From positions 2,170,001 to 2,234,000 of the forward strand of contig OZ245848.1 in NCBI GenBank assembly GCA_965228955.1: a stretch of DNA of 64,000 bases, read 5' to 3'. This document shows positions 42,075-49,739 of the stretch, piece after piece. Numbering within the stretch: the stretch's first letter is position 1; each line of letters begins with the position of its first letter. Made by a program: the position numbers and the translations under genes. Source of the stretch: JANSWY01 sp965228955. GTDB taxonomy: Bacteria; Bacteroidota; Bacteroidia; Cytophagales; Cyclobacteriaceae. The notes under the pieces are model-generated. The model saw only the letters and a list, made by a program, of their open reading frames with translations. It was not told where the DNA came from and searched no databases.

Positions 42075-44407
42075 TTTCCAAACGAGACTTGATAATTAAA
42101 TGCAGGAAAAGAGTCCCCCAATACTGTTAACTGGTAACTAAAAGGAATGATCGCAGTGCTATTCGGTTTTCTGTAATAAATCGAGAAAGCATTGTCCCTT
42201 GAGAATAAGTTATAGATCGAGAAATTCAATCGGTCATCCAATTTCTTAAATATTGACTTGAAACCACACCCTATATCCACTCTCGTGTAATGAGGAATCC
42301 TATATTTATTTCTTTCTGAGAATAGTGGGACATTGGCATTGTTGATTACATAACTTGATTCTACGCCAGTAAATGGTCTTCCAGTATTGAATACTAAATT
42401 GAATGAGAAATAGAAGTTCTTACCTGCATCTCTATTCATTACGATAGACAGGTTGTGTCTTTGATCAAAATTTGATGCGTACCAGTCTCCTTGATTAATT
42501 GTTTCCTGAGGAAAAGGATTATCCATTTTTAGTTCAGATTTTGACCAGGTATAGCCAATCCAGCCTTGCCAGTTGCCTTTCTTTTTCTCAAACATCAATT
42601 CAAATCCATAAGCTCTTCCCTGACCACTAACAATTTCTGTTTCAAGATTGGCATTCAGTAACAGGCTGGCAAAGTCCTTATAGTCATAAATGTTATGAAT
42701 ATCCCGATAGAATATGTCGAATGAATTTTGCCAACGTTTCTGTGTGCCCGTAAAACTAAACCCAAAGGAGTAGCTGTCTACTTCTTGAGGTTTAATATGA
42801 GTGGTGCTGACTTGCCACAGGTCTGTGGGTGCCGCTGAGGTGGTATTTGATATGAGATGAATGAATTGCTGAACTCTGTTATAACTTCCCTTAATAGAAA
42901 TGTTTGGAGTAGGGAAGTAGTTAATTCCAATACGTGGTTCTAGGTTAGAGTATTGAGAGACAGGCCCATTCTCTATAAATGTTGTGTCAATGACCGATAA
43001 TTCAGACTTTGTTTGGCCCTCTTCATATTGGAGTATCCTATTAGTGCCTAACTGACGATAATCATTATACCTGATGCCTGCAGAGATGTTTACAGCATTG
43101 TTACCCCATTTGTTATCGATAAAAATACTTGAGAGGAGAGCCTCATCTTTTTCTATTTCCAATTCAGTAAATCCTGAGTCACCTCTGGGAATTCGTTTCT
43201 CTGGTTTTTGATCATAGTGTTTAATATCAAAACCAACTTTTAATTCATTGTTGGTTATACCGTCATAGACAAGATGATCTGTGACTGATTTAAAGTCCAT
43301 TCCGTTAGCTATGCTGTAATTAACATCAAAATCCAGCTGATCATTATTGTATTCACTACTGTTAAATCTCAAGGAATTGAATAAATGATCTGAAATAGCC
43401 GATTTCCATTCTAGCTTCATTAATTGGTTACTCCATTCAAATTGAAAATCATCACTGAATTTGAAACGGTCAAAGCTTCTGTAATAGGAACCAATTATTC
43501 TGTTTCGTTCTCCTAATTGGTAAGATAAAATGATATTTTGATCATCAAACCTGGCGTCACTTGTTTTAATGTCGATATCTTCTGTTTGGCGTAGTATCCA
43601 GGTAGGATAGGCAAATCGCCCACTGGCCATAACTGAAAGTTTATCTGAAATCACAGGTCCTTGCACCAAAAACTTGCTACTTACAAAACCTAGAGAAAGG
43701 TCCGTAGACCAGAATTGCATGTTTCCTTCCTTTGTTTGCACATCTAACACTGATGACAATCGGCCGCCGTAAGTGGATGGTATGTATCCTTTATATAGCG
43801 TGAAGTCTTCAACTACATCAGCATTAAAAACAGAGAAGAAACCTAAAAGGTGTGAAGAATTAAAAATCTCCGATCCATCAAGTGTAATAAGGTTCTGATC
43901 TATTTTTCCACCTCTCACATTAAACCCTGAAGAGCCTTCACCTACATTTGTAACACCTGGTAATAATAGAATGGAGTTCACAACATCCAGTTCTCCCATG
44001 AGTAACGGGATATTCTCTAATTCAGAAAAGGTTAGCTTTTCTATGCCTGCTATTGATTTAATCCTGGAGTCTTCTCTTTCTGCGGTCTTGATGACTTCCT
44101 GCATTTCAATTGCTGCAGTTTCTAATTTGATGTTGATTCTTCTGTTACTGTTAAGTGTGATTTTAGCAGAATAGTCTTTTTTACCGAGGAACTGTGCGAC
44201 TAAGGTATAAGTGCCAGGTTGGTTAGAAAGAGTGTACTCACCTTTGTTATTGGTAGTAGTACCCTTATTTGTACCAAGGAATGCCACAGCGGCCCCAAGT
44301 ACAGGCTTGTTATTTTCATCAGTTACAACTCCAGAAACAGTATACTGTTGTGCGAATAGTAGATAGTTATAGCTGAGGCAGACGAATGTGATTAATAGTT
44401 TCTTCAT
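42071..44407 (-). CDS. TonB-dependent receptor coupled to DUF4249 lipoproteins
   Basis: A 778-residue receptor with signal peptide (ending LLFAQ), CarboxypepD_reg-like domain (YTVSGVVTDENNKPVLGAAVAFLG), a plug containing GFNVRGGKIDQNLITLDG and a barrel ending NYQVSFGK. It is shorter than SusC-type receptors (about 1000 residues) and has DUF4249 partners in place of SusD, the second common arrangement in Bacteroidota. It heads a three-gene operon with 4-base overlap. The substrate is not evident. Confidence 0.9.
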   Translation of the reverse strand: MKKLLITFVCLSYNYLLFAQQYTVSGVVTDENNKPVLGAAVAFLGTNKGTTTNNKGEYTLSNQPGTYTLVAQFLGKKDYSAKITLNSNRRINIKLETAAIEMQEVIKTAEREDSRIKSIAGIEKLTFSELENIPLLMGELDVVNSILLLPGVTNVGEGSSGFNVRGGKIDQNLITLDGSEIFNSSHLLGFFSVFNADVVEDFTLYKGYIPSTYGGRLSSVLDVQTKEGNMQFWSTDLSLGFVSSKFLVQGPVISDKLSVMASGRFAYPTWILRQTEDIDIKTSDARFDDQNIILSYQLGERNRIIGSYYRSFDRFKFSDDFQFEWSNQLMKLEWKSAISDHLFNSLRFNSSEYNNDQLDFDVNYSIANGMDFKSVTDHLVYDGITNNELKVGFDIKHYDQKPEKRIPRGDSGFTELEIEKDEALLSSIFIDNKWGNNAVNISAGIRYNDYRQLGTNRILQYEEGQTKSELSVIDTTFIENGPVSQYSNLEPRIGINYFPTPNISIKGSYNRVQQFIHLISNTTSAAPTDLWQVSTTHIKPQEVDSYSFGFSFTGTQKRWQNSFDIFYRDIHNIYDYKDFASLLLNANLETEIVSGQGRAYGFELMFEKKKGNWQGWIGYTWSKSELKMDNPFPQETINQGDWYASNFDQRHNLSIVMNRDAGKNFYFSFNLVFNTGRPFTGVESSYVINNANVPLFSERNKYRIPHYTRVDIGCGFKSIFKKLDDRLNFSIYNLFSRDNAFSIYYRKPNSTAIIPFSYQLTVLGDSFPAFNYQVSFGK

Positions 44408-44679
44408 TTTTCCCTACACAGTCAACCTAAGGCTGATTAATAACTGTAAGCTACTATCAAAAGTTGATGATTTTAAGTTTAACAGGCACAAAAACGAACC
44501 TAATTGTCAATTAATTATATGATTGGTAATATGAATTGATGATAAAACGAGTTGAAAACCGGTAATTTCCTGATCATGTCATGAATATGCTCCCTGAGTG
44601 GTTGGTTGTTTCAAAATCATTATGCTATCAGTAGCTTAGTACTATCGAAACAGTACGAAACAATCTAAAATACAAGCAC

Positions 44680-44844
44680 ATGCAATATCTAGCGAACATT
44701 TTCAAGTACACCTACAACAGAGTAGCAAACAGATATCAGATTGTATTCAGAGAAGATTATAACAGTTGGATTGTGATGAGAGATAGTAAGATCTACTACA
44801 TGGATACTAAAAAGAAATGTTACGAATTTCTATGTGCTGCTTAA
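44680..44844 (+). CDS. Possible 54-residue small protein
   Basis: An ATG-started frame of 54 codons, MQYLANIFKYTYNRVANRYQ and on to YEFLCAA, rich in aromatic and basic residues. It stands alone between a divergent receptor gene and a convergent small gene and is followed 45 bases later by a good terminator in the same direction, which supports transcription. No family is recognised and there is no signal peptide. It could be spurious, since codon evidence over this length is weak. Confidence 0.45.
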   Translation: MQYLANIFKYTYNRVANRYQIVFREDYNSWIVMRDSKIYYMDTKKKCYEFLCAA

Positions 44845-44889
44845 GAAATATTATGATGAATCTTTAGCTACGGAGCTAAATAAATCCAG

Positions 44890-44921
44890 AAGCCAAATTA
44901 CAATGTAGTTTGGCTTTTTTT
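44890..44921 (+). terminator. Terminator after the 54-residue frame
   Basis: Stem AAGCCAAA (44890-44897) with TTTGGCTT (44909-44916) and a run of seven T. It serves the plus strand only and lies right at the stop of the convergent small gene. Its presence implies a plus-strand transcript ending here. Confidence 0.8.
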
Positions 44922-45114
44922 ATGCAGCAACAGATTCTACTCTAGCATCATTAAGTCTGTCTACTACCTTTTGCGCAATTGATTTTGTATAACTATTGAA
45001 CTCATAAAGGATGTCAAACTCTTCTTGTTTATACTCCTGAGCAACCAGGTAATCAGACATGCTTCCTAATTCATAATGTTGTTCTAAAGTGTCAAACCAA
45101 ATTACCATTTCCAT
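44920..45114 (-). CDS. Small protein of unknown function (family with 29757-29978)
   Basis: A 64-residue acidic soluble protein, MEMVIWFDTLEQHYELG at the start, a DILYEF core and a C-terminal helix AQKVVDRLNDARVES. It shares its layout with the 73-residue protein at 29757-29978, which supports both. No domain was recognised. Confidence 0.6.
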   Translation of the reverse strand: MEMVIWFDTLEQHYELGSMSDYLVAQEYKQEEFDILYEFNSYTKSIAQKVVDRLNDARVESVAA

Positions 45115-45309
45115 ATTGTTAACTTTAAAATTTCCTATTTCCTCAAAGTAAAGTCATATTGAGATGTATCGCTATTGGTAATAGTGTACATCTGGTAGAC
45201 AGGAAGTTAGATGTAGGGTAACATTTGGTAAGCATCACATATAAATCCTTGTTTTTGGGTTAGTTGGACTAAATATCTAACTTGAAATGGTTAATTAAAA
45301 TTTTAATTG

Positions 45310-45828
45310 ATGCTAATCGAAACCAGCAGATTAATTATCTCAAATATAACTTCAAATGATTCGGAAAGCCTTTATCAGCTTCATTCAAATGTTGAAGCAC
45401 AAGGATTTACCGGCAAACCACCTATCACTTCCTTTGAAGATGTGACCGAGGCAGTAAGGAAAATGCTGGATGATACAAACAAAAGCTATTCAGAGAGAGG
45501 GTATGGTAGGTGGAAAATTGTGAACAAGGAAAATGATAAGATAATTGGCTGGAATGGGTTAGTCTACAGAGAATCTGTTGGTGAAATAGATATAGGATAC
45601 AGGTTTTTACCGGAGTATTGGGGTAGGGGAATAGCTACCGAATCTTCTGAGGCTATTTTGGATTATGGTTTACATACATTGGGAATAGAAAAGATTATTG
45701 CTATTACAATGAAGGAGAACGTAGGCTCTATTAGAGTATTAGAAAAGATAGGGATGCAGTTTGACCATTTTGCGGAATTTCAGGGATATAAAGATGCTAT
45801 GTGGTTTAGTATAAAAAATAAGCCCTGA
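45310..45828 (+). CDS. GNAT acetyltransferase (RimJ/RimL type)
   Basis: About 172 residues from ATG 45310 (a TTG precedes it directly). The acetyl-CoA fold is clear: LIETSRLIISNITSNDSESLYQLHSN at the start, GYRFLPEYWGRGIATES for the pyrophosphate-binding loop and AITMKENVGSIRVLEKIGM at the end. RimJ/RimL-type enzymes acetylate protein N-termini or small molecules; the substrate is unknown. It is a single gene. Confidence 0.88.
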   Translation: MLIETSRLIISNITSNDSESLYQLHSNVEAQGFTGKPPITSFEDVTEAVRKMLDDTNKSYSERGYGRWKIVNKENDKIIGWNGLVYRESVGEIDIGYRFLPEYWGRGIATESSEAILDYGLHTLGIEKIIAITMKENVGSIRVLEKIGMQFDHFAEFQGYKDAMWFSIKNKP

Positions 45829-45844
45829 TCAGGAACCAGGGCTT
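45820..45844 (-). terminator. Terminator between convergent GNAT and SRPBCC genes
   Basis: Stem AAGCCCTG (45820-45827) with CAGGGCTT (45837-45844) and a 9-base loop. The A-rich stretch at 45813-45818 gives a T run on the minus strand, so it mainly ends the SRPBCC transcript. The left arm overlaps the GNAT stop codon. Confidence 0.7.
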
Positions 45845-45881
45845 AATTCAATTGTGCTCTGTATTGATTGTATTAGTCACC

Positions 45882-46466
45882 TTAGGACTTGTATTGCTTT
45901 TTAATATCCTTAAAGTTTTCTTTCGTTACTTTTTCTCCAGTCTTTACATGATGCTCAATGGCAATGAAGTAATCATCAATTAGTTTCATAAACTGATTCT
46001 TCATCATACCTCCCATAAATGATGGTTTTGTGCGGTATTGCATATCAAAGCTCAATCGGCTTTTGCCATTTCCCAGATCTTCAACTTTATATATGGCTTT
46101 TGTATAATCTGGATCCACTGGAAATTTACCGGCCTGATAAACCGTATTGGTAAATGACATTTCCGATGGCTTGTAATCGACCATTTTTTCCTTTAGGTAT
46201 TGAGTGCCCTTATCGTTGAAATTACAAACTCTCTCCGCACCTTCTCCTGCTTCTAGAGATCCATTGATATAACTGGAGTTTACAATTTTAGGATGAGAAT
46301 AGGCAATTGCTCCGTAATCTTCTCCAACTACAGCCCAAACCTGTTCAGCCGGCAAATCCAGAACTTTAGAAGTTTTAAAAGTTTTGACTTTTTTCTGAGC
46401 GTCCGCTCCAAATGTAATTACTAAGGCTAGGGTCGTGATCGCGAAAGTTTTAATTAGACTTTTCAT
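45882..46466 (-). CDS. Secreted SRPBCC-family protein
   Basis: A 194-residue protein with a cleaved signal peptide (ITFGADAQ) followed by a START/Bet v1-like fold (SKVLDLPAEQVWAVVGEDYGAIAYSHPKI, a long C-terminal helix after FMGGMMKNQFMKLIDDYF). SRPBCC proteins bind hydrophobic ligands in a central cavity. Export to the periplasm is unusual for this fold but is seen in Bacteroidota. No functional partner is adjacent. Confidence 0.8.
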   Translation of the reverse strand: MKSLIKTFAITTLALVITFGADAQKKVKTFKTSKVLDLPAEQVWAVVGEDYGAIAYSHPKIVNSSYINGSLEAGEGAERVCNFNDKGTQYLKEKMVDYKPSEMSFTNTVYQAGKFPVDPDYTKAIYKVEDLGNGKSRLSFDMQYRTKPSFMGGMMKNQFMKLIDDYFIAIEHHVKTGEKVTKENFKDIKKQYKS

Positions 46467-46568
46467 TTCTCAGTTTGTTTTGATTTTGATTCAATACAAA
46501 ACTGGATCAATTACAGTCCAATTATTTTTACAGGGAGGTCACAAGTTTTAGGATTCAGGTCAATTCGC

Positions 46569-47420
46569 TTAAGGCGTCTGATTAATTTGGTCTTTTAAAG
46601 AGTTGATAAGGTTTGAATGCAGTTGTTCCTGTACAGTCACATATGACCTCTGATGGTAGTAGCCTTTTTCGTATAAGTCCAAAGCAATGTCTATGTTTTT
46701 ACTAGCATTTGCTTTGTTTTTTTCTTGTAGGTCCAAGGCTGCCAGATGGTAATAGAAATCAGCTAAATCTTTGTAGTACTTTGTTCCTTTCTCGAAATCA
46801 ATTCTAGCGTTTTTAAAATCACCTAGTTTGGCATAGACTATTCCCCGATAAAGAAATGCATAAACATCCACCCATGACTCACCATCCTCAGCTGTGACTT
46901 CATCTATGTACTTTGTGAAGTATTCAATTGATTTACCATAATTATCCAATCCCAAGTAACATAATCCTCTCATGTAATCAACACTCTGACCTTGTGGGTA
47001 ATCTGTGTCTGAAGTCAATGTATCCAGTGCGTTAAAATCAGCCAGTGCTCTCTGATAATCCCTGTAGAAATAGAGATAATTGTAACCCCGGTAACCCTGC
47101 CATGCAACTGGATCAACTTTTATGGCCTTTTCAAAGTGATCATGCATTTGGATTCCAAAACCCCTTTTCAGCCATGCAACACCTTGTTCACGAAGTACTT
47201 TACTGTTTTCCGGATCCATCTGAGCTGCCTCAGCAAGTAGTAATTGTTCTGGTACTGTTCCCTGGTAGTATTTGCCGCTTCCATTAAAAAAGCGGTCTGC
47301 CCAGATCATTTGTTGAGAAGAATTCAATTCTCTTTTATACCATTCTTCTTCAGGTGTACATGACAATAAGATGGATGCTGCAAACAGTATGTTAAGGTAA
47401 AATTTCAATGAGCTCACCAT
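46569..47420 (-). CDS. TPR-repeat lipoprotein
   Basis: A 283-residue lipoprotein (LFAASILLSC) with about five tetratricopeptide-like repeats (for example AFLYRGIVYAKLGDFKNARIDFEKG). Such repeats mediate protein contacts. Its start overlaps the end of the upstream gene by 29 bases, so it is the last gene of the four-gene envelope operon running from 52047 down. Specific role unknown. Confidence 0.8.
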   Translation of the reverse strand: MVSSLKFYLNILFAASILLSCTPEEEWYKRELNSSQQMIWADRFFNGSGKYYQGTVPEQLLLAEAAQMDPENSKVLREQGVAWLKRGFGIQMHDHFEKAIKVDPVAWQGYRGYNYLYFYRDYQRALADFNALDTLTSDTDYPQGQSVDYMRGLCYLGLDNYGKSIEYFTKYIDEVTAEDGESWVDVYAFLYRGIVYAKLGDFKNARIDFEKGTKYYKDLADFYYHLAALDLQEKNKANASKNIDIALDLYEKGYYHQRSYVTVQEQLHSNLINSLKDQINQTP

Positions 47421-48513
47421 CTTTGAATTTAAAAGTTATGTAAACGTATGAATCTCTGGCAGTACCATTTATTAAACCTGGAGTCCAGGAATCTACAGAT
47501 ACAAGAGGCTTCAATAAATGATCCACTTGGTCTTGACTAAAGTCTTTAGGTTGGTAATCTAAATCATATTGTTCCGTAACAAACCAGCCAGCCTTCCCAT
47601 TGCAATTGACCACAAATCTGTAAACAAGATATCCAGATTCATTTTGAAACAGTGTTTTATCCAGATTGGACTTAATGTATTCCTGAAGTTTAAAGTTTCC
47701 TCCTGTGTATTGAGCATAGGGAGTAGTATTGTAATAATCCAAAATCCTCTGAGGTTTCAGGCAAGGTGAAAATCCTGAAATGGTGTCAATTTTCTGATCG
47801 GGGTTGATATAAGCTACCCTGGTAAGACCATGGTTGCAACGTTGTTGGAATTCGCTTAACGGAAACTGCTCAATTAATTCAACTTGAAGTTTTCTCTCGC
47901 CACTTATGACCTCCTCAGCAAATAGACCTATCCCTTCCAGGAATGTGGTAGTTACAAGGCTTGTTCGAGGTTGACTGGTTTCGTTAGCCAGATTCTGTGA
48001 TGATACATTAAATTCAAATGAAACACCTGTTTTATTCAAAGCTTCAATATCAAAGACTCGAAGCTGTTGAGATTTGGTTTGATACTTGGCCTTTTCGTTG
48101 TAGTTGACTGTAATACTGGAGTTTGCAAGATTACTCGGATCCCAGCTGTAGTAACTGGAGTTTGAGATAATGGCCTCTATTGTATCTCCCGCATTTTGAA
48201 CCAATTGAGATTGAAGTATCATTTGCTGATTCTCTATTTTGAAAGTAGATTTTGATTCCAACTGATAACCAGCGTTATAGGAAGTGACTTCTAATAAGTT
48301 ATCGTCTATCAATTGGTAGCTTCTGTAGGAAATATCACCAGCATCTCTTTTACCTTCCCCTCTGATATCAGCTTTATAAAATTTGCTGACTACTCCCTGG
48401 GATAACTTGCTTTCGGAAGGTAACCATGTGGGTTTTTCATTGATGGAAAATGATTTTGGATTGGAACACGCGGATATTACTAGCAGTATTAGAACAGAGA
48501 ATAAATACCTCAT
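47392..48513 (-). CDS. Lipoprotein with TonB C-terminal-like domain
   Basis: About 373 residues from ATG 48513, which overlaps the stop of the DUF3999 gene (ATGA) and starts a lipoprotein signal (LILLVISAC). The C-terminal 100 residues (YLVYRFVVNCNGKAGWFV, SWTPGLINGTARDSYVYITFKF) resemble the TonB_C-like fold common in Bacteroidota. There is no N-terminal membrane helix or proline-rich linker, so it is not a working TonB energy transducer. The middle part is beta-rich and unrecognised. Confidence 0.7.
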   Translation of the reverse strand: MRYLFSVLILLVISACSNPKSFSINEKPTWLPSESKLSQGVVSKFYKADIRGEGKRDAGDISYRSYQLIDDNLLEVTSYNAGYQLESKSTFKIENQQMILQSQLVQNAGDTIEAIISNSSYYSWDPSNLANSSITVNYNEKAKYQTKSQQLRVFDIEALNKTGVSFEFNVSSQNLANETSQPRTSLVTTTFLEGIGLFAEEVISGERKLQVELIEQFPLSEFQQRCNHGLTRVAYINPDQKIDTISGFSPCLKPQRILDYYNTTPYAQYTGGNFKLQEYIKSNLDKTLFQNESGYLVYRFVVNCNGKAGWFVTEQYDLDYQPKDFSQDQVDHLLKPLVSVDSWTPGLINGTARDSYVYITFKFKDGELIEILP

Positions 48514-49739
48514 TGGGCTTTCTTTAGCATGTTGATTGAGAACAAACCCAAAACTATAATAATTGCTCCCATTATCAACCATAACCATAGTTTGTTTTCA
48601 AACAGTGCTGATACTTCAGGTGAGCCTTCTTTCGGGAGCTCAACTTCTTCTCCCATTTGCACCGCAGGTAAATCTGAAGGAATTTGGTCAAGAAATTGTT
48701 CAATATCATAGAATGGCCCAGTAGAGTTCTTGTCTGAGTAGTAGAGTGCATAATCTCTGTTATCTGAAACCCGGAACCTGAGATTATGGGTAGGTCCCAT
48801 TATCTCTGTTTTGAGGATATTTAAAGGTTCATTGTCGTAGTTGGTGATTTCGATTCTTAATTGGTTTGCAATACAATGTCTGAATGAAAAAGCATCTTTG
48901 TTAAAAGAACTCAATGTACCTGAGTAAACAGTTTCATATCTTTTTTGCCAACCTGTTTGGTACTTAATGCTATCAACAAGTCTTTCGATTTCTATTGGCC
49001 TGTAGTAATCAAATGTGTCTGCAACTGATAATTGAATCTGAGATATGGGAGCAACTGAATTCGTTATTAAATCAATTACTGTGAATCTTCCTGCATCAAG
49101 TTGACTTACTTTCTGGGTTACAACTGGTCTATTCTGAAGATTGCCATCAATTTTGGTGTAATACTTACTGCTTGCAGACTCAAGTGTTGGCCTGCTATTT
49201 GACTTTATCGATATTCTGTAAAAACGATACTTGGAGTCTGGAAATCTTAATCTAGTGTACTTGTAGTCAGTTTGGCTATTACTAATCCCGATGATTCGAA
49301 ATCTATTAAGGATGGTAAACCAATCTTTTTGATCATTGCTTCCTTCCAGTGTGACTCTCCAGGAGAAGTTTCTTTGAAGTAATTCAAGCTCAATTTCATT
49401 GATGGTTTCAAGGTTTTCCATCTCAAGAGTATAGAAGTAGTTTCTTCTCTTTCTACTTTTATTTATGATTTCATGGTTCTTATCCAGGATTTTAATGATG
49501 GGATTAGTCACATCAATTGTATATGGAGCCTCAGTTGTATCTCCATCGGATATAGCCATTATTCTGATATCATCTAAGTCTTCTTGAATTTTGCTGTACA
49601 ATTCAGTCGGAACCACTAATTGATACCATCCTGGACCATTTATTCCTTCTAGAGGTCTTTTAAAATCAAATTCCTGAGCCAGGCATTTAAACTGGATCAG
49701 GCAAAGTATTATTAATACGCTACTTATCTCCTTCTTCAC
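48510..49739 (-). CDS. DUF3999 membrane-anchored protein
   Basis: A 409-residue protein starting at GTG 49739: signal peptide, two beta-sandwich-like regions (the discoidin-like block WRVTLEGSNDQKDWFTI), and one C-terminal membrane helix (about 381-402). It matches DUF3999, which is usually encoded beside DUF2339 as here. Its start overlaps the DUF2339 gene by 20 bases. The pair is thought to act in the envelope, possibly on glycans, but no reaction is known. Confidence 0.82.
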   Translation of the reverse strand: MKKEISSVLIILCLIQFKCLAQEFDFKRPLEGINGPGWYQLVVPTELYSKIQEDLDDIRIMAISDGDTTEAPYTIDVTNPIIKILDKNHEIINKSRKRRNYFYTLEMENLETINEIELELLQRNFSWRVTLEGSNDQKDWFTILNRFRIIGISNSQTDYKYTRLRFPDSKYRFYRISIKSNSRPTLESASSKYYTKIDGNLQNRPVVTQKVSQLDAGRFTVIDLITNSVAPISQIQLSVADTFDYYRPIEIERLVDSIKYQTGWQKRYETVYSGTLSSFNKDAFSFRHCIANQLRIEITNYDNEPLNILKTEIMGPTHNLRFRVSDNRDYALYYSDKNSTGPFYDIEQFLDQIPSDLPAVQMGEEVELPKEGSPEVSALFENKLWLWLIMGAIIIVLGLFSINMLKKAQ

